Shown here: piece by piece, positions 54,901 through 63,483 of the stretch
How the letters are laid out: the number at the start of each line of letters is the position of its first letter
Numbering within the stretch: the first letter of the stretch is position 1
Assembly: GCA_963402885.1 (NCBI GenBank)
Contig: OY727094.1
Coordinates: 30,816,501 to 30,880,500, forward strand
DNA length: 64,000 nt
Direction of reading: 5' to 3'
Origin: Antedon bifida
Lineage: Eukaryota; Echinodermata; Crinoidea; Comatulida; Antedonidae
Notes under the pieces: model-generated
Told to the model about the DNA's origin: nothing
The model's input: the letters and a program-made list of their open reading frames with translations, nothing else
Database searches by the model: none
Made by a program: the position numbers and the translations under genes

Positions 54901-57900
54901 TTGTTGTTGGTGACACAGTTGTTGGGTTGCAGCCAGCCTCATCTGTGTAATCTTGACAGTCTATTTCACCATCACACACCCAGGAGATCGGGATGCAGTA
55001 ACCATAATCGCACTCAAATTCAGTTGTTGAACAGCCATCATCTGTAATAAATACCATAATATAATACCTTATAAATAAAGTATTATCTGTGTCTGAATCT
55101 TACTGTTAACAAAATGTTCCTATCCTTTTCCTCCCCGCGAGTCATACTATACTGCAAACTGCATAAAAAGTCTTACTGTTAAGAAAGACTTTCTATGCCT
55201 TATTCTTAGTAACTCCTATCCAACCATAAAAGTGTTCCCATATTTTACTGCTTAATAAAGACGTGTATTAAAATCTTACCGATAACTGCTGGAGCTTCAG
55301 TTACTTCATTAAGTGTATCTTGGCAATTCTGTTCATCTTTTCCGTCTAGACAATCTGGTACATCGTCACATACCCAGTAGGATGGGAAGCAATTAAGACC
55401 ATCACACTGTAACTCATCAGCCGAACAGACAAGTGGATACACTGCCATTTGAGAATGTTAAAAAAGTACAAAGTTAATACTGAATAATATAGTACAGTAT
55501 CCACACAAATAAACTAAGTATAATAATTCAATTCAACTTCTTTTCCAACTTCTTCTCTAAGAACATATAAACTACTTCCCTATCTCTAATACATTTTGGA
55601 GTCAACAAGCATATTATTTACAAACACAGGAAACAAAAACAATGCTACTAAACATGTGTTGTATACTGTAAATAGATTTTCGTATACCCATTAAAAAAAG
55701 TCATGTCTGATAAACATCATACCAAGGAAATCTAACAGGATGATGAGCTCAGGAGATCAAAGGGTTTATCTGTGGGTGCGACAAGATCAGTCCCACGCCC
55801 TTAACGGACACCGTGTGCAGCGGAGAATATGTACATAGTACAGTACTGTAGGTTTTTTTCGCAGCCAGACATAAGATCAAAGGATCAAAGTTACGAGTTC
55901 CTATCTTGGCAAGGCTCAGTGTCCTGGTGTTAAATTAGAACTACTGCTTCAATGTAGTAGAGAGAATAGAAACCAAAAATCAATCATATGCAATGTTGAT
56001 TCTTTTGATCAATCAGGCATCTTTCATGCATAACAGAACTCATTGACTGTGGGCTTGATGGGGATAGCTAAGAGAGACCGAGAACGAAAAGCAAACCTAA
56101 CTTACACGTTGGTGTAGGTGCAACCGTTGATGGAACAAAACAGACCTCAGTGGGATCCTCATCCGATCCATCTTTACAGTCATAGTAACCATCACAAAGG
56201 AATTGACGGTTAATGCATTCGTCAACGTCCCAGCACTGAAATGCATCATCACCGCATTCAGTGCTATCATCACCTACATCTATAATTACCGATTAAATAT
56301 TGATGTGAATTATACCATGAATAGTATATCAAATACCTATCTTTTCAAAGGATTGTAATAGCATGTTGGGAACAGACATAACTAAATCCATTGGTTATCC
56401 CAGGCTAATTTAGAATAAGAGGTTACCAAAACTGCATTAAATTAAGAACTGTTTCTGGGATTTTAAAAAAGAAGTAAAAGAACTTAATTAATTTATACAT
56501 ATTTTGTTTATAATAGTGAGTGGCCGAGCGGTTAAGACATTGGAACCGTAATTACGTATAGTCATAACATCGGCAAGGGTTTGAGACTCACTCGCTCCAT
56601 GGTTTTGGTGGTAGAACGAGTCTTCTCAGATAAGACCTATAAACCATAGGTCCAGTGTACACATCTAGCTCATGTGCACTTTAAAGAACCTAGTACATCT
56701 TTCAAGACGAGTAGGGGGTTACCCCGGTGTACTAGTACACACACAGCCACTGATTATAACTAAGCCCTCACGGAGACCAGTCTTTGACTGAAGAGGCCGC
56801 TCAGTATAAATAAATAATAATAATGGAAGTACACTACATATAATGCTTACCACAGTCTTTTTCATCACTTTTATCCGCACAGTCATCAATACCGTTACAG
56901 ACCTTTGATTTATCAATACAACCGCCTCTTGAGACACATTTATATTCAGTTCCTTTACATACTACAATAAACATGAACATCAATAATTTGATGAGACTAT
57001 TGACTTGATTACTTAAACTACAGTAATCTACAGTATTTGATTTAGATTTCATGAACTGAGTCCATATACTTATTGTAGTTTCTGTGGAGTATTTAAGAGA
57101 CACAAAGGATTTAATTGAAAATTGAACCAAATGAAATAACATGAACAAATGATTTCATTTTGGAAATTAATAAAAGTTCTGCCCGCCGATATAAATCTTT
57201 AAATTGTTTTTACCCTAGGTTTACAATAGTTTATAATAGTATTCAGAGTGGTTCTTCTGATACTATTCTGGCAAATATACACTTTACTTCATACACATCA
57301 GGGCCGTAACTTTCACTACCCACCCAAATTCACCAGCAGAGATCATCATATTTTATATTAATAATGATATTTAAAGCATCTATGCCTCATCTCTTGTTAA
57401 CCTCTCGCTACAAACAGCCTTGCACAGCAGAGAGTTAACTTGCAAATTACAGCATTGATAAACTATATCTGCTCATTTGAAGCTTATGGAGTGGAATGAA
57501 AACAGTTCCACTGGATTTGAACCCTTGGATTGGAAAGCAAGAATGTTTTAACCACCATGCTACAGCTCCACTATATGAAAACTTACCACATTCATTTTCA
57601 TCAGCCCCGTCATAACAGTCTATCACTCTGTCACATTCCCTGCTTGATGCGATACATACGCCATCATTACTCCCGTTACTGCATCGGAAAAATCCTTCTT
57701 TACATGATGCTGAAAAACAAAAATCACAAGTTTATTTCCAGTCATTCTTTTTCTCTTTGGTGCATTTTTTTTCCAGTTTATTCCCAGTCATATGCTTTTA
57801 CAAGTCATACAGTGCAACAATACCAGATAAAATATGGAACACGCTATACTGCAATCGTATGTTAAACCAATTTATGCAACAGTTTTCTTAATGTAATTTA

Positions 57901-60900
57901 ATTAAATTTAATCTAACCTAATAAAATTTAGACTTACGGTAAGTACAGTCATATTCATCACTGAAGTCGCGACACTGGTTAACTCCATCGCAGATTAGAT
58001 ACGGTTTGACGCAAATCAATTCATTGACACATTGGAAGTCGTCCTCTATACAAGGTGCTGTACATATATAAAAGAATACATTTTCTAAATCAACAATGCA
58101 TTCTAATAATACGAGGGGTAGCTGGCTCATTTGAGTTTAACATATTTGTTGTATTGTATGTTATTGTATATTGTTGATATAATGCTGGTCTAATAAATAA
58201 AATCTTTATGATGCACTTATAGATTTTAAATACTGAAGTTTAAATGCTATAAACTCAAATGAAATTACTAATATACATATATTTAAAAAAATAATATATG
58301 ACCAAAGATAAGATATACTTGAAACTCTATGTTTTTCATGAAATCATTCATTTTAATTGTATTAGTTGTGTCTCTTTTTGTATAGTTTTTTAATCATGTA
58401 CTGTAAATAATAACTTAACTTAACGGCCTTGTGAAAAACACCAATCTGGTGATTCAAGTGTTGCATCCATTTTTAAATAAAGTTAATTGTTATTATTATT
58501 ATTATAGTTTAGTAGATTGTGTGTAAAGATTTTTTTGGTTACCATAATAAGGAAGTGATTTCAGTTCATCCACAATCAAAACCTGACGATATTTTGAGTT
58601 AGCGACAGCAGACCGACGTAGTTTATTTGTGTTGCAAATTGTAACTTTTGGAAATTCAAGCGATGATTTGGTTACGACTTCCAGCTGGAATGGTGATAAA
58701 ATTGATTGTATTTAAAAAAATATAAAAGAAAACAGTAACCAAAATACACATGCATATTGTAAACTGTATAATCTTTGTATTGCTGTGAATTGATGAAAGT
58801 TCTGAAGCTTTAAACAAAATACTGTAAAACTTGGAAAAGAAATCCATCACAAAAAGAAGCACACCCAAGAAACCTAAAAAAGAAGCCCATGGGATTCTTT
58901 TGTGGTTTTACAGTGTGAATAATATACTGTACCAAGCCTGTAGTGATTTTCCTCTGAAGTAGCCTTCATGACCAACAACAAAGTGATTAGACCAAGCTGC
59001 TCATGACAATAAATTTAGCCCCAATCCTGCTGAGTCAGCAGGCAAATTCCATCTACTTGGCTAGGCCTAAAACAATACTTTCTTCAGAAGCTTTGGACCC
59101 TACAGTCCACAGCCCTTGCTTTATGCTCACATGCCCCTTTATGTGGAAAAAAGAATCTTAAGTACTGTACTTACGTTAACTTGGATTGGTCCATCACGAT
59201 ACTTATTGATGACGAATGATGCTTGAAACAAAAACAAAAACACTCCCGTCATAAAAACGATAGCCCACAAGCTTTTCGCAAGTAGCGTACACGACTTGAA
59301 CACGTTTGGCAACGCATGCAAAGTGGTGACATCAGTGGCAAAGTATTCCACAATGTCATGAACACATTCGCCGTGGTAGGACGCATCTGCATTCACCGAA
59401 CTAGCATCGTCATCTGTAGTATTCTGCTTTACTGACTTTTTCCCTGTTGAGGACTTCTGTTTATTGCCTTTCAATGATTCAGTACCAATTGACTCTATCT
59501 TTAGGCGGCTGCCGTCGATCCTAGGACGATCCAGTACAAATGCCATCTGCGTACCAACACCTCTTTGAGCAGATGGGTGGTCGGTTTTCCAATGAATATC
59601 ACTCTCTTTTTTAACACCACTGAAACACAAAATTTCAAGTCTGTTTTCAACTAGAAGTTGCTACAAATGAAAAATGTCTAATTGATTGTGGAAATATATC
59701 TTACGAAAATATTAAAAATACGTTTTTCTATTTTTTAATAGGTTATTTTAATTTCTTTGTCTATTTCATTACTTCTGATTGGTTGAACTGCTGTTGCCGT
59801 GAGCACTATTTGGACTGAACACAACATTGGCACGATTATCTACTTCGTCTCCACCATTCCTGTTTGTAAATCAAGAAATATATATATAACAACATCATCA
59901 TATTCAGCTATTGTTGCTCCATTGCTGATCTCAATCTCGCACCCTCTCCCTGATACCAGTTGGTACCAAAACATCATATTCAGCTATTGTTGCTCCATTG
60001 CTGCTCTCAATCTCGCACCCTCTCCCTGATACCAGTTGGTACCAAAACACAATACATACACAAATACATGTCAGCTAGAAGAAGCAAAGATTATTTTTAA
60101 TTCTTTTTTATTTAAAAGTTTGAACTAGCTATTTTAAGCTTGAACAAAAATTCCCTTACTTTACAATGGAAGTGCCTGGAGAAGTTCCATAGTTACTTTT
60201 AGGACTAAAAGCTAAAATACCCTGACTGCCTCTTTCATCTCCACTATCTCTGAAATTTTAAAGAAAACTTGAAGTTAAAATTTCCTGTGAGTTATGTACT
60301 GGCTGGTCTATGCACCTTAAATTGCCGGTAAACGGAAGCAGTGATGTGGGTTCGATTTGGTTTTGTTTTTTATTCAGTTTTTGTCAAATTTATCAATAGT
60401 ATTTAGGTTTAAGGGGAATATGTTTCATGGTTTTCACAAGCCTTGAGCACTTTAGTGGATATGTGCACTGTATAAATTTTATTATTATTACCTTTAAAAA
60501 ATAATTGTCATATTTCAATGATGATTGAAGTAGAACAATGTATATGTATAGCTTTACACAATTTTACACTTAAAAGCAATTTGCAAGTTGGTGACAAAAT
60601 TTTGACCAGTCTTATCTTTTATTGTAACACAATTTGGGGAGTTGTATTTGACTGGGTATAATTCCCCATCCTCCACCACACCTTGGATCCACCTGAGGTG
60701 CATCTATAAATGTAATACCAGTTCTGTGTGTCATACAGTACCTCCATCTTTCTTGATCATCTTTACTTACTTTGGATGTTTGGAACCATTTTGTTTGTAC
60801 TTCCTCTTTGACATTTTACTGCCGGCACTCCCCTCGTCTCCACTGTTTCTGATTAAAAATAAAAATATATATATTTGTCAAATAACTCTAAACTTAATAA

Positions 60901-62031
60901 CATAAATGTTTACAAATCAGCTGTACGTATACATTAATAATAGAGATTTGTATTGCCTGAGGCAGTAAAAAACCAATCAATTTTAGACTGTTTTATATAT
61001 CGATGTTATGCAAATTTAACTAAGTCTTAATAATACCATATTACAAACATGATTGTATAGAAATGTTAATGATAATTATCACACATGATTGTATTGAAAT
61101 GTTAATGATAATTATCACACATGATTGTATTGAAATGTTAATGATAATTATAATGAATGTTTTGTAACCATTGAAACAATTGAAAATATTTTCATGAGTT
61201 GCAATATTGACTTCCACCTTGTTGGATGGGACAGTAAAGTTGGATGAATCTACATTTTACTCAAGATGGAAATCGAATAAAAGTTTACATTAAGTGTATT
61301 AATGCTCTGTCTACACTATCAAACTAGTTTGACAAAAAAAGTGTGATGCCAAATATAGTAGTGATATGACCTCTTCATGTCCATATATGGGCACATCAAA
61401 TTGTGTTGTCACATAAAGTTTGATAGTGTACACAGAGCTTAACAAAACAAATAAATTGAATTTGGATATTTTTACAAGTTGAAATGGTTCGTTTCAACTG
61501 AAATGATTTTTCCCTCATTAAAACTTTTATAACATTTATTATCCTAAAGTAAACTTTTATTTAGGTTTCCTTTTTTAACAGTTCATAGACTTGCGGCAAA
61601 GTGAGCCATCTCGCTGGAACATGATCAAATAAAAATAGTATAACATAGTTTGCTTACTTTACAATGGAAGTTCCTGAACTAGTTCCATGGTTACTTTGCG
61701 GACTAAACACCAACATTCCACGGCTGTTCCTCTTCTCCCCACTCTCTCTAAAATTAAAAAAAAACGAAAAATTATGAATACTATTTTCCATTTTTCCATT
61801 TCACAGTTAAAACATTTTTTTGTTCATGTTATCTGTCTTTTTTTTTAATTAAGATTATTTAATATCATTCTGCTTTTTAGCCTGTTGAACCACAAATGTA
61901 CAAAAAGATGCGTTTGTATATTTTAAAAAGTTGTACCTAACGGCATGGTTCTCATCTTCAAACTTCTTCTCCTGAACATTGGAGTTGTAAGGTACGAGTG
62001 CTTTACTGTCCACGTCATTGTAATTCTCCAT
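35283..62031 (-). CDS. Gene 3: giant chimeric DEG/ENaC channel with LDLa, SEA, EGF, mucin and acidic-repeat regions (complete)
   Basis: 39 minus-strand exons: 62031-61937, 61747-61658, 60848-60771, 60249-60160, 59859-59773, 59619-59175, 58684-58543, 58057-57938, 57709-57587, 56961-56851, 56273-56106, 55441-55280, 55041-54748, 54409-54285, 53713-53491, 53105-52251, 51709-51558, 51047-50825, 50429-50182, 49676-45401, 45211-45095, 44498-44385, 43724-43599, 43055-42945, 42481-42356, 42126-42016, 41904-41785, 41017-40883, 40590-40471, 39954-39654, 39415-39312, 38825-38662, 38365-38246, 37905-37800, 37323-37251, 36976-36919, 36440-36370, 35977-35902, 35537-35283. The total is 10,515 nt, exactly 3,505 codons including TAA. 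TM1 is near residues 262-283 and TM2 near 3440-3462, so the extracellular loop would exceed 3,100 residues against about 400 in ordinary family members. Channel assignment is firm; a few splice sites are less certain (weak donor at 45401). Confidence 0.9.
36611..36752. mobile_element. MITE family 1 copy
   Basis: AAGCTTGTCTACACTATCAA ... AGTTTAATAGTGTAGACAGA. Gene 3 intron. Confidence 0.8.
37431..37757. repeat. Palindromic minisatellite in gene 3 intron
   Basis: Repeated GTGTGTTTGTACACCATGAT and ATACGTGTACCACCC blocks, in 36-nt and longer alternating units. Each contains GTACAC/GTGTAC palindromes. It lies between exons 37905-37800 and 37323-37251. Frames on both strands here are repeat artefacts. 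Confidence 0.8.
38391..38523. mobile_element. MITE family 1 copy (left end truncated)
   Basis: Starts inside the element (AAAGTTTATGTGACAAAAAA) and ends TTTGATAGTGTAAACAGAGC. Its inner end is 26 bp upstream of the acceptor of exon 38365-38246. Confidence 0.75.
39540..39635 (+). repeat. Interspersed repeat E, 3' part
   Basis: GTTTAGCCAGTGAACGCTCATAGCCATTACG is shared with 63630-63660. Immediately beyond the donor of exon 39954-39654. Confidence 0.5.
40117..40372 (+). mobile_element. tRNA-derived SINE family A, copy 1
   Basis: A tRNA-like head GGCCGAGTGGTTAAGGCAG (box A) and GGTACAAGTCACT (box B region). The body GTTCAGTGTACACATCTGGC, TTTAAAGAACCCAGT and TTTCAAGAGAGTAGGG is shared with the copy at 56514-56825. 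Confidence 0.75.
40471..42126 (-). CDS. Gene 3 exons for LDLa repeats 13-16
   Basis: Exons 42126-42016, 41904-41785, 41017-40883 and 40590-40471. Repeat 14 ([16 protein letters not shown]) and repeat 16 ([16 protein letters not shown]) are normal. Repeat 15 (ICQSGEIRCKPEDSVCIS) keeps six cysteines but has lost the Asp/Glu calcium box, replaced by CSCSVDSDSYKLFC. It is the counterpart of the intact LDLa6 in gene 1 and LDLa9 in gene 2, so it has decayed or changed role here. Confidence 0.82.
41095..41770. repeat. TCAG-rich minisatellite in gene 3 intron
   Basis: About 670 bp of variants of CCTCAGTCAGCCAGTTAGTT followed by AGTCAGTCAGTCAAGCAG. A 4-bp (A/T)GTC periodicity is nested in units of roughly 45-60 bp. 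It nearly fills the intron between exons 41904-41785 and 41017-40883. Confidence 0.85.
42202..42318 (+). repeat. Interspersed repeat E, copy
   Basis: AAGTGGCCCTCCAATGCTGG, GTTTTTAGGC and CATATTTTAATGCCT are shared with 63520-63605. In the gene 3 intron between the EGF exon and LDLa13. Confidence 0.6.
42356..42481 (-). CDS. Gene 3 exon for an EGF-like module
   Basis: Encodes AEYYACYSNPCDPIRSVC, then NYTCQCVDPWLGEGC. Six cysteines with EGF spacing and a CxC pair. It lies within the downstream LDLa block, comparable to the EGF exon of gene 1 (2160-2279). Phase 1 both sides. Confidence 0.75.
42945..45211 (-). CDS. Gene 3 exons for LDLa repeats 9-12
   Basis: Exons 45211-45095, 44498-44385, 43724-43599 and 43055-42945. 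Calcium boxes: [50 protein letters not shown]. They follow directly after the furin-like site of the giant exon, so they would stay attached to the pore half after cleavage. Confidence 0.87.
43205..43440 (-). mobile_element. tRNA-derived SINE family B, copy 2
   Basis: Minus-strand head GGGTAGCTGAGTGGTTATGT (box A) and CCGGGCTCAACTCCCAGTC (box B). The body matches 18838-19022. Gene 3 intron. Confidence 0.65.
44157..44287. repeat. Inverted repeat with about 26-bp arms
   Basis: Left arm GTGGTACACCACGTATATTA and right arm TAATATACGTGGTGTACCGC. Between them on the minus strand lies GATCAAAGCATATTGATC with a nested stem. Gene 3 intron. It resembles the end of a dispersed element. Confidence 0.7.
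45401..49676 (-). CDS. Gene 3 giant exon: SEA3 second half, SG motif, ~1,330-residue acidic repeat region, furin-like site
   Basis: A single 4,276-nt exon in one open frame. It starts LQETLAIHYQVEDMYVTNFY, which completes a divergent third SEA domain begun in exon 50429-50182. TSGSGSVSFNSS follows, then two repeat blocks: about 44 copies of a 14-residue unit (GSESQPEGTDVPWE), then about 44 copies of a 15-residue unit (GESDIIPSTDVPEEE). The exon ends GGSQRRKKRQTNEG, with RRKKR as a strong furin-type motif. The region is extremely acidic and must be extended or disordered; Trp recurs every 14 residues in the first block. The donor (GAAG|GTCTGC) is weak. Without splicing, the frame stops 13 codons later. 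Confidence 0.9.
45490..47480 (-). repeat. 45-bp coding tandem array (15-residue units)
   Basis: About 44 units reading GESDIIPxTD(V/A)PEE(E/G) on the minus strand. Rare variants (GESGIIPNTD with ILSTDAP) recur three times at about 46034-46083, 46619-46668 and 47021-47070. They mark higher-order duplications of 585 and about 402 bp. One unit in the last segment is 3 bp short. Confidence 0.92.
47560..49404 (-). repeat. 42-bp coding tandem array (14-residue units)
   Basis: About 44 units reading TDVPWEGSESQPEG. Recurrent variants include ESQLQNTDVPWE (about six times) and VPLEG (Trp lost, four times). One unit has a two-codon insertion (PEGKGTDV). All indels are multiples of three, so the frame is preserved. 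Confidence 0.92.
50182..50429 (-). CDS. Gene 3 exon for LDLa repeat 8 plus first half of SEA3
   Basis: LDLa: QCQEYDLMCDDGRCISASWV then PDCLDGKDEAMC. After it comes FAGQWQLIEIDHTRVSFSED and YEYSTKVIDA, a SEA-like first half. The exon ends phase 0, as do the other SEA first-half exons, and the giant exon supplies the second half. Confidence 0.78.
50825..51709 (-). CDS. Gene 3 exon pair for SEA domain 2
   Basis: Exons 51709-51558 and 51047-50825. The second contains VNVTVDGFSSGSLIVDFHVL, the SEA core with a G-S-L-I-V sequence at the known autoproteolysis position (family motif G|SVVV). The 223-nt second exon has exactly the length of the SEA1 second exon, which indicates exon-pair duplication. 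SEA domains occur in mucins and membrane receptors. Confidence 0.82.
51818..51955. mobile_element. MITE family 1 copy (right half damaged)
   Basis: AAAGCTCTGTCTACACTCAA, then GATGATGTCATATCACTACC. The right end is reduced to GCAGACAGAGTTAAG. Confidence 0.65.
52251..53105 (-). CDS. Gene 3 exon for LDLa repeat 7 plus Thr-rich mucin-like region
   Basis: The first ~50 residues are an LDLa with a longer first loop (CQNGDFACDGEYNGGTCLPF then CDCRDGSDELDC). About 230 residues follow, dominated by TTEIPTTMVP-type pentapeptide pairs: a classic O-glycosylation (mucin-like) spacer. The long plus-strand frame across it is a shadow of the repeat. It sits between SEA1 and SEA2. Confidence 0.87.
53491..54409 (-). 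CDS. Gene 3 exon pair for SEA domain 1
   Basis: Exons 54409-54285 and 53713-53491. The first encodes FRVFDGTLAVNKINNEDISY and ends phase 0. The second has TTVMVNGFSPGSIIVHYTLL, with G-S-I-I-V at the SEA autocleavage position. Placed after LDLa1-6 and before the mucin spacer. Confidence 0.82.
54748..58057 (-). CDS. Gene 3 exons for LDLa repeats 1-6
   Basis: Exons 58057-57938, 57709-57587, 56961-56851, 56273-56106, 55441-55280 and 55041-54748. Boxes: NQCRDFSDEYDC, IDCYDGADENEC, DDCADKSDEKDC, YDCKDGSDEDPTEVC, PDCLDGKDEQNC, IDCQDYTDEAGC. The last exon adds about 50 residues of Thr/Pro spacer with an SGSGSG run. The first exon (120 nt, CRDFSDE) matches the first LDLa of gene 2 (21211-21330) in length and sequence. 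Confidence 0.88.
55745..55940 (+). repeat. Interspersed repeat F, copy 2
   Basis: GCAGCCAGACATAAGATCAA and TACGAGTTCCTATCTTGGCA match 2735-2785. A few hundred bases from LDLa exons. No other structure was recognised in this intron. Confidence 0.5.
56514..56825 (+). mobile_element. tRNA-derived SINE family A, copy 2
   Basis: Head GAGTGGCCGAGCGGTTAAGA and GGGTTTGAGACTCAC. Body GTCCAGTGTACACATCTAGC and TTTAAAGAACCTAGTACATC. The tail ends in ATAAATAAATAATAATAATG, a simple repeat typical of SINE 3' ends. It ends 26 bp from exon 56961-56851. Confidence 0.8.
57299..57413 (+). repeat. Interspersed repeat D, copy 2
   Basis: CAGGGCCGTAACTTTCACTA ... TTGTTAACCTCTCGCTAC, matching 78-222. A tRNA-like minus-strand sequence (GGTGGTTAAAACATTCTTG ... 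GGGTTCAAATCCAGTGG) follows at about 57485-57575. Confidence 0.55.
58543..59619 (-). CDS. Gene 3 TM1 exon and first palm strand exon
   Basis: Exon 59619-59175 encodes about 100 cytoplasmic residues, then TTLHALPNVFKS and the hydrophobic TM1 (LWAIVFMTGVFLFLFQASFV). Exon 58684-58543 (142 nt, identical in size to gene 2) encodes LEFPKVTICNTNKLRRSAVA. The conserved His-Gly motif is His-Ala here (GCG codon). TM1 and post-TM1 signatures are otherwise intact. Confidence 0.9.
59773..62031 (-). CDS. Gene 3 start exon and four repeated cytoplasmic N-tail exons
   Basis: Exon 1 (62031-61937) starts MENYNDVDSKALVPYNSN; its ATG has A at -3. Exons 2-5 (61747-61658, 60848-60771, 60249-60160, 59859-59773) are 90, 78, 90 and 87 nt, all with phase 2 on both sides. 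They encode related peptides: FSPQSNHGTSSGTSIV, FSPKSNYGTSPGTSIV and FSPNSAHGNSSSTN, plus a shorter basic one (KMSKRKYKQNGSKHPK). Each begins K-(N/D)-(S/G)-G-(D/E)-like. They are cytoplasmic, before TM1, and unrelated to any domain I know. Confidence 0.8.
59895..60046 (+). repeat. 76-bp direct duplication
   Basis: Two nearly identical 76-bp copies (each with TATTCAGCTATTGTTGCTCC and CTGATACCAGTTGGTACC) in the gene 3 intron between N-tail exons. One clear base difference was seen. Confidence 0.85.
61045..61152 (+). repeat. 36-bp tandem repeat, three copies
   Basis: A unit of ACATGATTGTATTGAAATGT plus TAATGATAATTATCAC, repeated three times. Gene 3 intron. Confidence 0.85.
61302..61441. mobile_element. 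MITE family 1 copy
   Basis: AATGCTCTGTCTACACTATC ... GTTTGATAGTGTACACAGAG. Intron 1-2 side of gene 3. Confidence 0.8.
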
Positions 62032-63074
62032 TTTTAGAAATTATTGTAAACAACCTGACAAGCAAACAAAATAAGCTGTTCAAGAAGTATTTCGTAATAT
62101 CAGGAAAAAATAAATGTGAATTATTTTACTAAATTGTTTAAAGAAGCTAAGAGCAGAAAAAACTAACATTACAGTTAACAATGACAGAAAATGTAAGTAA
62201 AATATGACAACTATGCATATTTATAAACATAATATTAATAGTTAAATACAGAATCTAAAAAATTCATTCATCTCATTTTATGAAAACAGAAAAGCTAATA
62301 AGATAATATATGTTGCTTTTCTTGTAGTAGTGGAGTAGTATCCTCCTTAATGGTTGAAACACTAATTATAAACTTAAGTACAACAACATAGCAAGGTTGA
62401 ACTTACAATTTTCAGCATTGTAAAATGTAGAATTTCAATCCCATATGTTTATAATAAATTCATACGTTTATCCAAGGTGATAATATACGTTCCTATGACG
62501 AAAATGTAGGGTCTCTGTCCAATAAAGGGTGTATTCATCTAAACTTCAATATCTTTGTTTATTTTCACAAACGATTAGACAACTCGTCCGCATGGATAAT
62601 GCTATTTAATCATAAATTGTGTCAAAGGTCGTAAATTGCTTAAAATCACAGTTACATGATACGCAATTTCGCTTTTAATTAAAGATGACAAAACGTGTAT
62701 ATAATACTTATATTACGTGTCAAAACAAAGTATCAGATATACCATAACTTTAAAAGATGGGCCAGTTTGATTATCGGTATTAACTTACTGTAAATCGGCA
62801 ATGATTTGGCATTTATGGAAATGTTGTTATAAGTAATTGAGCATTACAGGTTTTGAAATAGGATTATTTTAGGTAAACTGTGACTATTGTTCAACCTATT
62901 TTGGAACTGTCTGATTGTCAAAGCAGAGTTAATGAAGCAATATTTCTTTCTTCAGAAGAAAATGTCTATGTACACTCAACAATATTGCGCAAGAGGTAAT
63001 AGTATCTGAAAATAAATGTCTAATTATTATTGATTTCTGTTATTTGTGTGTGATGTTTAAAAAAATCTAAGACT

Positions 63075-63185
63075 AAAGCTCTGTCTACACATGATGTGCC
63101 CAAATATGGTAGAGGTATCACCAAATATGGTAGAGATATGACATCATCATGTCCATTTATGGACACATCACATTAGACAGGGCTT
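63075..63185. mobile_element. MITE family 1 copy (shortened)
   Basis: AAAGCTCTGTCTACACATGA, then GATATGACATCATCATGTCC and a short right end AGACAGGGCTTAAC. Confidence 0.7.
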
Positions 63186-63483
63186 AACAAAGCAATCTGT
63201 ATATAATTATTATTGACTTCTGTAATTTTTGTTTGAAGATAAAAAAAAATACGATACTAATGTCTACAAAGTGTATTGATTTATTAAAGTTAAAACATCA
63301 ATTACAATTTAATCTGTAAACAACAAAAACATTTCTATCCTTCTTCTCGTTTAATAACATTATTAAACAACATTTTAAAATGCAGCGATAGTTCTACATT
63401 AGTGCAAAACAGGCTTGTCGTGGGTTACTAGGCCTACATACGATAAGAAACATGAGCTCATTAAAAATATATATTATCTAGCC

